From Phycisphaerales bacterium (GTDB lineage: Bacteria > Planctomycetota > Phycisphaerae > SM23-33), in assembly GCA_003171235.1 (NCBI GenBank), contig PMYM01000139.1, positions 1-18,746 on the forward strand: a stretch of 18,746 nt of DNA. The letters are read 5' to 3'. Below, one piece after another: positions 6,477 through 13,441 of this stretch. How positions within the stretch are numbered: position 1 is the stretch's first letter; each line of letters starts with the position of its first letter. Below the pieces are notes generated by a model, which had not been told where the DNA came from, ran no database searches, and was given only the letters and a program-made list of their open reading frames with translations. The translations under genes and the position numbers were made by a program.

Positions 6477-9278
6477 CTACCGCTTGCGAAGGATCATCAT
6501 CACGGCCCCGACGCCCAGGAACAGCAGCGGCCAGGCCAGTCCGAACACCACCTTCAACCGCTCCGCCGAATGCTCGTTGCGCAACTGGATGGGCTTGATG
6601 ACCAACGGCCCGGCGCCGATGTAGGCATCCTGCCCGGCCAGGTAGTAAGCACTGTTGACTATCAGGTCCACGTTGCCCAGCGGCGGAGGTTCGTTATCGA
6701 AACTGCCGTAGGCGCCGGCCTTCAACTTGCGCACGGGCTGGGTCAGCGTGTCATTGACGAAACTGCTGCCCAGGCCCAGGACGATCACCTTTCCGGGCCG
6801 CCCATTAAATTGACGGCTGGCCTCGGCCGCCAGCACCAGAGGTTGGGCGGTGGTGCTGAGCACGTCGCCATCCTGGGTGGAGGGGCGGAATGTCTCGCCC
6901 TTTTCCATCTTCGTGAGGATGCGTTCCGTGCCGGCGACGGCCCAGGTGTCGCGTGTGCCGGGGGGGATATCCAGGATAGGGCCGACAGCCGCGCCGCTGG
7001 CGCTGTCTTTGGCAGGCATGACCGGGCAGACGTCGGTCCAATAGAACCGCCGGCTGGCCAGGGGCCTACCCGCGGCGTGATCGGTGAAGCTGGATAGCGG
7101 CAATCGAGACTGCAGCAGCAACGGCACGTCGAAAGCCCCCGGCTCAGTCGGGCTGGGCGTCCCTTGGAAGATCCGCAGGTCGGTGCGGACATCCAGGCCC
7201 CACTGCTCCTTCAGATACGTTCCATAGTGGTAATTGAACGCCTCAGTGGTTCTCTGGCCGGTGAATGGATTAATCGTCCTTCTTTCCCACAGATAGCCCC
7301 CCAGGAAGATGGCGGGAATGGGATCCCGGCCGGTGCGGCCCTCGATGGCGTTGCGCAGGCGATCAACGTGCTTGGACGAGAAACTGCCGGGAGGCGTTTG
7401 GCCCGTGGGGGCATCGTCCTGGGACAATTCCAGTGGCATGACGGGCGGCGGCAGCACCAGCATCACCTGGGGGCGGAGTTTTTCGCCGGGCATGGTGGCC
7501 GGATTAGTGGCTGCCAGGCCGGCCTTCAAAGGCTTGGGCGGCGGCGGCTGGTCCTGCATGGCCAGGTTCCATTCCGTGACCGTCAAGTTGGCTTTTTCCA
7601 GGCGATCGCGCAGGATCGAAAAATCGCTGGGCGAAAAGGGTTCGGCAAAAGGATAACCTTGACTATAGTACTGCCGCATCCGCTGGGCCTGCGGGTCATC
7701 GAAGTGCACCAGCAGCACTTCGGCCAGCGGCGGGACCGACAGCGCGAGCAGCTTGCCGCTTACCGCCAGGTCGCCGTTGAAAACTCGGCGGGTATTATCC
7801 TTGTCGTCGGCAAAGCTGCTGTCGGGCCGCCGGGCCAGGGGATAGACCTCGTCAAAGCCGACGACGGCCGCCCGGTCGCCCGATTCCAGCAGGACGATGT
7901 TGTCGTCATTGATGTGCTGGATCACCTCCTGCCAGTCGGTGAGCTTCTCGGAAAGCTGCTCGTCCGAACTGCCGTTCGAGCGGACTGAATCCTTGGATTT
8001 CTCCAGCAGTTTCTCCACGGGCTTGGAGATCTCCGCCAGCAGCGGCTCCTTCTTGGCATTGGCGAAGATCTGCTGGGTCTGGGGGTCCACCAGGGAGAGG
8101 GCCCCGAAGATGGCCGGCAGTTGAGACTGGACCATCTGGACCTGCTGCCGCATCTGGCCCAGCCCCTGTTTGAGCTGGTTTAAGTTCATGTTCAGAACCG
8201 CGGCCCGCTCGGCCTCGGTGCCTTCGGAGAATTGGGCCAACTGGCTGCAGGCCTGGGCGACCTGCGCGGCCTGGCTGGCCAGGCCGCCGAAGAACTCCGG
8301 CAGGGAGGCCTGATCGAATTCCCAGACCTTGGAGGCGGCGGCGCCGCTGGACTGACCGAACTCATCCAGGTCTTTTCCGGCCTTTTGAGAGGCCTGGAAC
8401 AGTTTGATCAGCAGGGGCACGGCGGCCTTAAGGGCGTCGGCCGGCGGGGCGCCCGAGCCGATGGCGGCTATGACATTATCAAGCTCTTCAACCACCGTCT
8501 TTACGGAGCCGGCCAGATTATCCTTGGCGGCGGCCGTCTTGGCCGGCAACTGGGAGAATTGCTCCAGTTGATTGACTGCCGCCTTGATGTCGGTCTGCAA
8601 CGCGGCCAGGGAGTCGCGAACCGTCTGAATCTGTTGGGGATAGTTCGGCAGCCCCGAGCTCGACCCGGTGCGGAGCGACAAGGCACTCTTTTGCAGCTTG
8701 TCTTTCATCTGGGCCAGGTGCCCTTGCATCGCCTTGGCGAAGCCAAACTGAGTCAGGTAACCCTCCAAGGGATAACTGTTCCACTGGTCAACCAGTTGAT
8801 CGAACATCCGGGCCTGGGTGGAGAGGACTTCAAAGCCTTCAATGACCTCGCGGTCGCTGCGCGAGACTTCCTCCAGCTTCTGGGTGAGCCGTCCGAGCAG
8901 GTCGGATTTCTGGCTCCGGGTGAAGACATTGGCCAGGGTGAGGTTGTCGTTGCGGCGTTGCATCTCTTCCAGCATGTCGCGCAGGCGGGGGAGGTATTCC
9001 TCGCCCTTGCGGTCCTGCTGGTCGCCGGTGTAGATGGAGGTGATCCGCACCGGCTGGTGCAGGCCGTCGACGATCTGTTGGGCCGTGCGGCTCAGCCGGA
9101 AATGCCCCAGCGTCTCCACGTCTTTGCGGTAGCCGGCCTTGCCGGAGATGACGTTGGCCACCACCAGCAGGGCCGCCGCCGCCAGGATGGATATGAACAC
9201 GTTGATGCCCGCCATACGGCGCGTGACGCGCATGTCGCGGCCGGGGGCATTGGGCTTGTCAGCTTGATTTACCGCCAT
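6477..9278 (-). CDS. GldG-like ABC transporter auxiliary protein with long coiled-coil insert
   Basis: A 933-residue membrane protein of the GldG / ABC-type auxiliary family. A transmembrane helix at about 24-43 is followed by a conserved start (TLGHFRLSRTAQQIVDGL, about 56-73) and a beta-strand region. Residues 125-455 are almost entirely helical, rich in Gln, Leu, Ala, Lys and Glu, and predicted by eye as coiled coil. The GldG-like core resumes around 457-930 (for example IVLLESGDRAAVVGF), and a final transmembrane helix at about 909-929 ends in RKR. Typical GldG proteins are around 500-600 residues, so this one is markedly extended. GldF/GldG with the GldA ATPase form an ABC system linked to gliding in Bacteroidetes; in other phyla the role is unclear. 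The start at 9278 overlaps the permease stop by 10 nt, with TGGAG 8 nt upstream. Confidence 0.85.
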   Translation of the reverse strand: MAVNQADKPNAPGRDMRVTRRMAGINVFISILAAAALLVVANVISGKAGYRKDVETLGHFRLSRTAQQIVDGLHQPVRITSIYTGDQQDRKGEEYLPRLRDMLEEMQRRNDNLTLANVFTRSQKSDLLGRLTQKLEEVSRSDREVIEGFEVLSTQARMFDQLVDQWNSYPLEGYLTQFGFAKAMQGHLAQMKDKLQKSALSLRTGSSSGLPNYPQQIQTVRDSLAALQTDIKAAVNQLEQFSQLPAKTAAAKDNLAGSVKTVVEELDNVIAAIGSGAPPADALKAAVPLLIKLFQASQKAGKDLDEFGQSSGAAASKVWEFDQASLPEFFGGLASQAAQVAQACSQLAQFSEGTEAERAAVLNMNLNQLKQGLGQMRQQVQMVQSQLPAIFGALSLVDPQTQQIFANAKKEPLLAEISKPVEKLLEKSKDSVRSNGSSDEQLSEKLTDWQEVIQHINDDNIVLLESGDRAAVVGFDEVYPLARRPDSSFADDKDNTRRVFNGDLAVSGKLLALSVPPLAEVLLVHFDDPQAQRMRQYYSQGYPFAEPFSPSDFSILRDRLEKANLTVTEWNLAMQDQPPPPKPLKAGLAATNPATMPGEKLRPQVMLVLPPPVMPLELSQDDAPTGQTPPGSFSSKHVDRLRNAIEGRTGRDPIPAIFLGGYLWERRTINPFTGQRTTEAFNYHYGTYLKEQWGLDVRTDLRIFQGTPSPTEPGAFDVPLLLQSRLPLSSFTDHAAGRPLASRRFYWTDVCPVMPAKDSASGAAVGPILDIPPGTRDTWAVAGTERILTKMEKGETFRPSTQDGDVLSTTAQPLVLAAEASRQFNGRPGKVIVLGLGSSFVNDTLTQPVRKLKAGAYGSFDNEPPPLGNVDLIVNSAYYLAGQDAYIGAGPLVIKPIQLRNEHSAERLKVVFGLAWPLLFLGVGAVMMILRKR

Positions 9279-10018
9279 CGCCGGGACTCCAGAACTTTGG
9301 TGCTCAAAAACAGGAAAAAGGCCGTTACGCTCACGAAGAAGATCAGGCCTTGCGTGTCGAACACCCCCTTGGAGAAGTCGCCGAAGTACCTGATCATGTT
9401 CAGCCGGTTAATGATTTCCGCCGTCTCGGGCAGCAGCATCACCAGCAGGTACACGCCCATGGTGAAAAAGCCCAGGATGGCGATGCCCACCAGCCCGGCC
9501 ACGAGTTGATGGCGGGTAAGGGTGGAGGAAAAAATCCCCACGGCGATGAAGACCGCCCCCAGCAGCACCATGCCCAGGTAGCCCATCACCGCCACGCCGT
9601 AGTCGGGGCTGCCGTAGATGACGATCAGGGCGAAGTACGCCAGCGTCGAGGCCAGCAGCACCAGGTAAAGGCCCATGGCCCCCAGGAATTTGCCCAGGAT
9701 GACCTGGGCGTCCGTTATCGGGGCGGTCATCAGGGTTTCGATGGTGCCGGCGCGGAACTCCTCAGCCACACTGCGCATGGTCAGCAGCGGGCAGACGATC
9801 GCCAGCCCGTAGGCCAGCACGTCGAAGAGGGGGCGGAGGGTGGCCTCGGCGCCGTTGCGGAATAGGGGTTCGTAATCAATTCGCAGGAAGGGGATCTTCA
9901 GGCCCCACAGGAAAAGCAGCCCTACTCCCCCCAGGAACATGGCGGCGATGACGTAGGCCATGGGAGAGAAGAAATAGGCGGCCAGCTCTCGCCTGGCCAG
10001 GGTCAGGATCTTACTCAT
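9269..10018 (-). CDS. ABC-2 type permease, GldF-like
   Basis: A 249-residue integral membrane protein with six hydrophobic segments, at about residues 17-36, 65-85, 105-130, 140-160, 170-195 and 220-238. The motif SVAEEFRAGTIETLMTAPIT is the characteristic cytoplasmic loop of ABC-2 permeases of the GldF / NosY type. It pairs with the ATPase encoded just upstream. The chosen ATG at 10018 lies within an ATGAGTAA-type overlap of 8 nt with the ATPase stop, and is preceded by a near-perfect AAGGAGG 6 nt away. A longer frame to 10195 exists, but its extra 59 residues are Arg/Ser/Pro-rich shadow sequence inside the ATPase gene. Overlaps on both sides indicate translational coupling. The transported substrate is unknown. 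Confidence 0.93.
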   Translation of the reverse strand: MSKILTLARRELAAYFFSPMAYVIAAMFLGGVGLLFLWGLKIPFLRIDYEPLFRNGAEATLRPLFDVLAYGLAIVCPLLTMRSVAEEFRAGTIETLMTAPITDAQVILGKFLGAMGLYLVLLASTLAYFALIVIYGSPDYGVAVMGYLGMVLLGAVFIAVGIFSSTLTRHQLVAGLVGIAILGFFTMGVYLLVMLLPETAEIINRLNMIRYFGDFSKGVFDTQGLIFFVSVTAFFLFLSTKVLESRRWR

Positions 10019-10997
10019 CGGCAGCCTCCTTGTCCTGGAGCATCCCGCGCTGCATGGACTGCTGGTAGGTGATCTGGATGAAATAATCCTCCAGCGAGGC
10101 GACCTGCCGCCGCAGTTCGCGGAGCTGCCAGCCCTTCTGGGCGATGCAGGCGGCCAAGGCCGACCGCTGGTCCTCCGCGTCCTGGCTGGCGACATTCAGG
10201 CGCGTCCAGTTGCCCACCTGGGAGTGTTTGACGTCGCTGACTCCCGGGAGGGCGGCGACGGCCTTGGCGATCTCGGCCGGTTCGGCGCCCTTCACCTCGG
10301 CCACCAGGCGCGAGGGCCCCGTAACCCGCTGGCGAAGCTCGGCCAGGCCGCCGTGTGCGACCAGCCGGCCGCCGGCGATGATCACCAGTTCCGAACAGAC
10401 CTGCTCCACCTCCGCCAGGATGTGGCTGGAAAGGATAACGGTGTGGTTCTGCCCCAACTGGCGGATGAGGTTGCGCATCTCTCGCACCTGGGCGGGGTCC
10501 AGCCCGATGGTCGGCTCATCCAGCACCAGCACCGGGGGCTGGTGCAGCAGGATGTCCGCCAGGCCCACCCGCTGGCGATAGCCGCGGGAAAGCTGGTCGA
10601 GCCGGCGGCGGGTCAGGTCTTCCGGCCGGCTGAGCCAGCACTGCTCGCAAACCCGGTCCACCGCCGCCGACCGCTTCTGCCTGGGTAGGCCGCGCAGGGC
10701 CGAACGGAACATCAGGTACTCCCGCACGCGCATCTCGGGGTAGAGGGGTACGTTTTCGGGCATGTAGCCGATGCGGTCGCGGACCTTGATCGATTCCTTG
10801 AAGACGTCCAGCCCGTCAACGCTGACGCCCCCGCGGGTGGCGGGAATGAAGCAGGTGATGATGCGGAGGGTGGTGCTTTTGCCGGCCCCGTTGGGCCCTA
10901 GAAAGCCCACCACGCTGCCGGCGCTGACGTGGAAGGAAATGTCGTCCACCGCCAGCGTGCGGCCATAGTACTTGGTGAGGTTCTTTACGTCGATCAT
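10011..10997 (-). CDS. ABC transporter ATP-binding protein, GldA-like
   Basis: A 328-residue ATPase that drives the ABC-2 permease encoded downstream. Walker A is GPNGAGKST (34-42), the ABC signature is LSRGYRQRV (136-144), Walker B is VLVLDEPT (156-163) and the switch histidine is H192 (ILSSH). YMPENVPLYPEM (78-89) replaces the usual Q-loop context with the PEN form common in GldA / NosF-like ATPases. The C-terminal 100 residues form the extra domain seen in this group. The ATG at 10997 has GAGG 6 nt upstream. It is the first gene of the operon ATPase - permease - GldG-like - DUF4340, and the promoter lies about 80-110 nt upstream. Confidence 0.95.
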   Translation of the reverse strand: MIDVKNLTKYYGRTLAVDDISFHVSAGSVVGFLGPNGAGKSTTLRIITCFIPATRGGVSVDGLDVFKESIKVRDRIGYMPENVPLYPEMRVREYLMFRSALRGLPRQKRSAAVDRVCEQCWLSRPEDLTRRRLDQLSRGYRQRVGLADILLHQPPVLVLDEPTIGLDPAQVREMRNLIRQLGQNHTVILSSHILAEVEQVCSELVIIAGGRLVAHGGLAELRQRVTGPSRLVAEVKGAEPAEIAKAVAALPGVSDVKHSQVGNWTRLNVASQDAEDQRSALAACIAQKGWQLRELRRQVASLEDYFIQITYQQSMQRGMLQDKEAADE

Positions 10998-11077
10998 TGA
11001 GGCCTCATTAGATAAACACGAAGTCCGGACCGTTAACTACATACGGCTTGCCTGCCCCTGCCGGTTCATAAGCCCTT

Positions 11078-11106
11078 TCTATAGAATGCCGGGAAAGCAA
11101 AGTCAA
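11078..11106 (-). promoter_or_regulatory. Sigma70-type promoter of the ABC operon
   Basis: Read on the minus strand, TTGACT (11101-11106) is followed by exactly 17 nt and then TATAGA (11078-11083), five of six matches at each hexamer. Transcription would start near 11071, leaving a leader of about 74 nt before the ATPase start codon at 10997. The spacing, the match and the location in the 167-nt gap after proC all support it. Confidence 0.75.
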
Positions 11107-11164
11107 TACCGGTGGCCGGAGGAGGCGGTCGCGGCGGGGAGAGCGTCCAGTTCGCCGGGACGTG

Positions 11165-11971
11165 TCAACTTCCCAGTTCCCGGCTGCGCTCAGCGGCGCG
11201 GCGAATGGCGGCGACCAGGGCGTCCTTGACGCCGGCCTTGTCCAGGGCCTCGATGGCGGCCTGGGTCGTGCCGTTTGGGCTGGTGACTTTGGCCCGGGCG
11301 GCTTGGGGTTTTTGGCCGGTGCGGAAGAGCAGCTCTCCGGCCCCGCGGCAGGTCTGAATGGCCAACTGCAGTGCGGTGGCTTCATCCAGCCCCTCGGCCT
11401 GTCCGGCGGCTGTCATGGCCTCCAGCAGATAGAAGAAATACGCCGGGCCCGAGCCGCTGACGGCCGTGACGGCGTCCATCTCCCGCTCGCTGACACTAAC
11501 GGCGATGCCGCAGGAAGCGAATAGGCGGGCGGTCCAGTCCAGGTCCTCCGGCGTGGCGCCGGCTCCCCCAGCCAGGGCGGTCGCCCCCATCCCCGCCATC
11601 AGCGGCGTATTGGGCATGACGCGGACGATTCGCCCGCGCCCGGCCAGTTGAGCGGCGATCTGAGCGGTGCGGATGCCGGCGGCAATGGATATCACCAGGG
11701 TTTCGGCGTTGATGACGCGGGCGACGGTTTCCAGGACGGCCGGCATGATCTGGGGTTTGACGGCCAACAACAGGCGCGGGCAAGCGGCGGCAGCGGCGTT
11801 GTCATCCACGGCGGCTACCTTGAACTCGCGCGTGAAGAGGTCGCGCCGGGCGGGGGAAACGTCGCTAACCAGGACGAAGCGGGCGTCCAGCACCTTGGCG
11901 GCCAAGGCCCCGCGCAACAGCGCCTCGGCCATATTCCCAGCGCCGATGACGCCGAGTTGATAATTGGTCAT
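11165..11971 (-). CDS. proC: Pyrroline-5-carboxylate reductase
   Basis: A 268-residue NAD(P)H-dependent enzyme that reduces 1-pyrroline-5-carboxylate to L-proline, the last step of proline synthesis, in the cytoplasm. The N-terminal Rossmann motif is GVIGAGNMAEALLRG (7-21). VKPQ (71-74) and RVMPNTP (117-123) are conserved substrate/cofactor-site motifs, and VSGSGPAYFFYLLEAM (171-186) is the family signature in the helical dimerisation domain. The length matches the family. It is the third gene of a minus-strand group after two very small genes; the gap to the one before is 17 nt, so it is likely translated from a shared message. No strong ribosome-binding site is visible before the ATG at 11971. 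Confidence 0.96.
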   Translation of the reverse strand: MTNYQLGVIGAGNMAEALLRGALAAKVLDARFVLVSDVSPARRDLFTREFKVAAVDDNAAAAACPRLLLAVKPQIMPAVLETVARVINAETLVISIAAGIRTAQIAAQLAGRGRIVRVMPNTPLMAGMGATALAGGAGATPEDLDWTARLFASCGIAVSVSEREMDAVTAVSGSGPAYFFYLLEAMTAAGQAEGLDEATALQLAIQTCRGAGELLFRTGQKPQAARAKVTSPNGTTQAAIEALDKAGVKDALVAAIRRAAERSRELGS

Positions 11972-11988
11972 GGATCGCTCGATAAGGG

Positions 11989-12183
11989 CTATTCGGTGAC
12001 TATTTCAAGCAGGCGCTGGGCCAGTTCCACGTGGCGGTACTTCTCCCTGGCCAGGCGCTGGAATTGCTCTTGCATCTGGGGGTCGACGGCCTGCAGGCCA
12101 AGCTGCTCGTACTCTTGAGCGGCCGTTTGGGCCGTCTGCAGCATCCGCTGGAAATCCTCCCGCAGCAGCGCCCGTTCAGGCAT
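11989..12183 (-). CDS. Small helical protein, unknown function
   Basis: A 64-residue acidic, Gln/Glu-rich protein, predicted by eye as two helices joined at LQAVDPQMQ. The second helix carries REKYRHVELAQRLL, with a Glu and a His four positions apart. This recalls a half ferritin-like or helical-hairpin domain, but the classic ExxH pair of ferritin-like proteins is not complete (Lys is at the -3 position). The start at 12183 overlaps the stop of the preceding gene by 8 nt. A longer frame to 12261 exists, but its first 26 residues are Arg/Trp/Pro-rich shadow sequence. It lies 17 nt before proC. I do not recognise the family. Confidence 0.72.
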   Translation of the reverse strand: MPERALLREDFQRMLQTAQTAAQEYEQLGLQAVDPQMQEQFQRLAREKYRHVELAQRLLEIVTE

Positions 12184-12400
12184 GGGCCACCTCCCGCGAC
12201 AGGGCCGCCAGGATCGCCAGGTGCGACTGGCCCTCGTGGCGCAGGGCCTGGAGGATGGCATACACCTCGGCCCGCTGCTCGTCGTCGAGGAATTCAGCCC
12301 TGCACAGGGTAAAACTGGCGGCGTTGACGGATGTCATCAAATGGCTTTCCAACTCCGCAAACCGTTCAAACGGGACCGGGCTTGGATTTTCGGCTGACAT
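12176..12400 (-). CDS. Small helical protein, unknown function
   Basis: A 74-residue helical protein, first gene of the group leading to proC. It contains FAELESHL near residue 13 and, in its second helix, LRHEGQSHLAILAAL, again a Glu and a His four positions apart, as in the 64-residue protein encoded next. The two may therefore be related or form one complex. A good AAGGA ribosome-binding site lies about 8 nt before the ATG at 12400. The stop overlaps the next start by 8 nt, so the pair is translationally coupled. No family is recognised; a helical-hairpin or four-helix assembly is inference. Confidence 0.72.
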   Translation of the reverse strand: MSAENPSPVPFERFAELESHLMTSVNAASFTLCRAEFLDDEQRAEVYAILQALRHEGQSHLAILAALSREVAHA

Positions 12401-12432
12401 GACCGCAATCCTTTATCCCTCTGCCTGCTTAT

Positions 12433-12461
12433 ATGATCCCACAAGGGCGGCGGTTTGACAA
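12433..12461 (-). promoter_or_regulatory. Possible promoter of the small-gene/proC operon
   Basis: On the minus strand, TTGTCA (12456-12461) is followed by 17 nt and GATCAT (12433-12438), five of six and four of six matches to the consensus. It sits 33-61 nt before the ATG at 12400, in the divergent gap to the tRNA gene. A small palindrome ACCGAAAATCGGT (12461-12473) touches the -35 side and could be an operator. The match is modest. Confidence 0.35.
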
Positions 12462-12500
12462 CCGAAAATCGGTCTCTTCCCCGGACTTTTTCGTATCGGC

Positions 12501-12529
12501 TTGACAGGATGCGCCTGGGCCGGTAGGCT
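12501..12529 (+). promoter_or_regulatory. Promoter of the tRNA-Leu gene
   Basis: A perfect TTGACA at 12501-12506 is followed by 17 nt and TAGGCT at 12524-12529. The expected start near 12536 is about 10 nt before the mature tRNA 5' end at 12546. The -10 matches the consensus at three of six positions, including the key TA and final T. Confidence 0.65.
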
Positions 12530-12545
12530 TAAACATGCGGCATCC

Positions 12546-12630
12546 GCGCGGGTGGCGGAACTGGCAGACGCGCCAGCTTGAGGGGCTGGTGGGACCTAGT
12601 CCCATGCAGGTTCAAGTCCTGTCCCGCGCA
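12546..12630 (+). tRNA. tRNA-Leu (anticodon GAG)
   Basis: An 85-nt class II tRNA. The acceptor arms GCGCGGG (12546-12552) and CCCGCGC (12623-12629) pair fully, with discriminator A at 12630. The anticodon stem CCAGC/GCTGG encloses the loop TTGAGGG, so the anticodon is GAG (12580-12582), reading CTC/CTT leucine codons. The long variable arm TGGGACC-TA-GTCCCA is typical of tRNA-Leu. The T-arm is GCAGG-TTCAAGT-CCTGT. No CCA is encoded (GTA follows), so CCA must be added afterwards. A promoter lies upstream and a hairpin downstream. Confidence 0.96.
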
Positions 12631-12640
12631 GTAGGTTATT

Positions 12641-12665
12641 GCCAGCCGGCAAGATGCCGGCTGGC
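12641..12665 (+). terminator. Hairpin after tRNA-Leu, weak or non-canonical terminator
   Basis: A perfect 10-bp stem, GCCAGCCGGC and GCCGGCTGGC, with a 5-nt loop AAGAT, begins 11 nt after the tRNA. It has no T-run after it (TCCACGG follows), so termination may be incomplete. It lies only 27 nt before the start of the HEPN-like gene. Confidence 0.5.
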
Positions 12666-12691
12666 TCCACGGAACGGCTAAGGGTAGGTCC

Positions 12692-13159
12692 ATGGTGGAT
12701 ATTGGACAGACAGATTATCGCAACGGGGCAAAGGAACGATTAAAGGAAGCTGGCCTTTTGTTAAGGCAAGAACTTTTTTCCGGCTGCATCTATCTTGCTG
12801 GGCGTGCTGTCGAAGGAATGCTCAGAGCCATGATCTGGAAGGGCGACTGCGATTATGCCTTGGGCAAGAAGACCTTGAATACCGGGCACAACTTGCGCGA
12901 AATGCTGAAACTTGTTGGCAACCTGGGCCTCCTGAGGGAGTCGGTTGCCCTAGAATCGCTTAAGACTGATGTGCAAAAGGTCGGACGATTATGGTGGAAC
13001 AACATGAGGTTCTGCTCCACTCTCAAGATCAGCAAGGTTTGGCGGGGTTTGGGGGAGGTCGACGCCCGACGGACAATCAAGAAAGCCACAGCCGAGTACT
13101 TTGATGCATGCACAAGAATCATAAGGATGAGCGAGCGGATACTATGGCAAAGCAACTAA
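12692..13159 (+). CDS. HEPN-like domain protein
   Basis: A 155-residue all-helical protein with features of the HEPN superfamily: an N-terminal helix pair with AKERLKEAGLLL (13-24) and GCIYLAGRAVEGMLRAMI (31-48), the GHNL turn at 65-68, WWNNMRF (101-107) where HEPN proteins carry a W-x-x-xRY-like motif, and a last long helix ending MSERIL. HEPN domains occur in ribonuclease toxins, defence proteins and helper domains. The R-x4-6-H ribonuclease motif is not visible here, so a non-nuclease or altered role is possible. The ATG at 12692 has AGGGTAGG just upstream. It is the first gene of a three-gene plus-strand cassette and overlaps the next by 16 nt. Base composition is visibly lower in GC than its neighbours. 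Confidence 0.75.
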   Translation: MVDIGQTDYRNGAKERLKEAGLLLRQELFSGCIYLAGRAVEGMLRAMIWKGDCDYALGKKTLNTGHNLREMLKLVGNLGLLRESVALESLKTDVQKVGRLWWNNMRFCSTLKISKVWRGLGEVDARRTIKKATAEYFDACTRIIRMSERILWQSN

Positions 13160-13425
13160 AATCAAGGGCCGGACTAACAAAAGCTGATTTGGAGAGAATT
13201 CTGACTGCCCGATTAGCCTTGAAGGAGCCAAGGTTCTTTTTGGAGAAGGTCGGCAATCGACTCGTGGGGAATATTATCTCAGTTACTTTCAAGGGAAAGA
13301 AAGATCATGACAGGCAGGCTATGATCTGGGACGCCCTTGAAGAGGAACTTGGGCCGGAATCCGTAATGCGGGTAGGCATGCTTCTTGCCTACACCCCCGA
13401 TGAATGGGATCTTGATTCGCCATAG
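13144..13425 (+). CDS. Small BolA-like protein, function unknown
   Basis: A 93-residue protein with an apparent helix-strand-strand-helix-strand order: the helix LTKADLERILTARLA, strands in FFLEKVGNRLVGNIISVTFKG, the helix DRQAMIWDALEEEL, then MRVGMLLAYTPDEW. The pattern F-x-GK, DRQ-x-x-IW-x-AL-x-EEL, TPDEW resembles the end of BolA-family proteins (FxGK, RHRxVYxAL, TPxEW), but the conserved BolA histidine is Gln58 here. The resemblance is by eye only. BolA proteins bind iron-sulfur glutaredoxins or DNA; no function is claimed here. The ATG at 13144 lies inside the end of the HEPN-like gene; an upstream in-frame ATG at 13108 is possible but has less support. The next gene starts 16 nt after its stop. 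Confidence 0.7.
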   Translation: MAKQLKSRAGLTKADLERILTARLALKEPRFFLEKVGNRLVGNIISVTFKGKKDHDRQAMIWDALEEELGPESVMRVGMLLAYTPDEWDLDSP

Positions 13426-13441
13426 TCTTCAGGGGTTCCTT

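Noticed and set aside
5275..6624. A 449-residue plus-strand frame antisense to the DUF4340 gene
   Set aside because: It crosses the inverted-repeat element and two real genes on the other strand; composition is that of a shadow frame.
8232..9509. A 425-residue plus-strand frame opposite the GldG-like and permease genes
   Set aside because: It spans a coupled gene junction on the other strand and shows no family motif.
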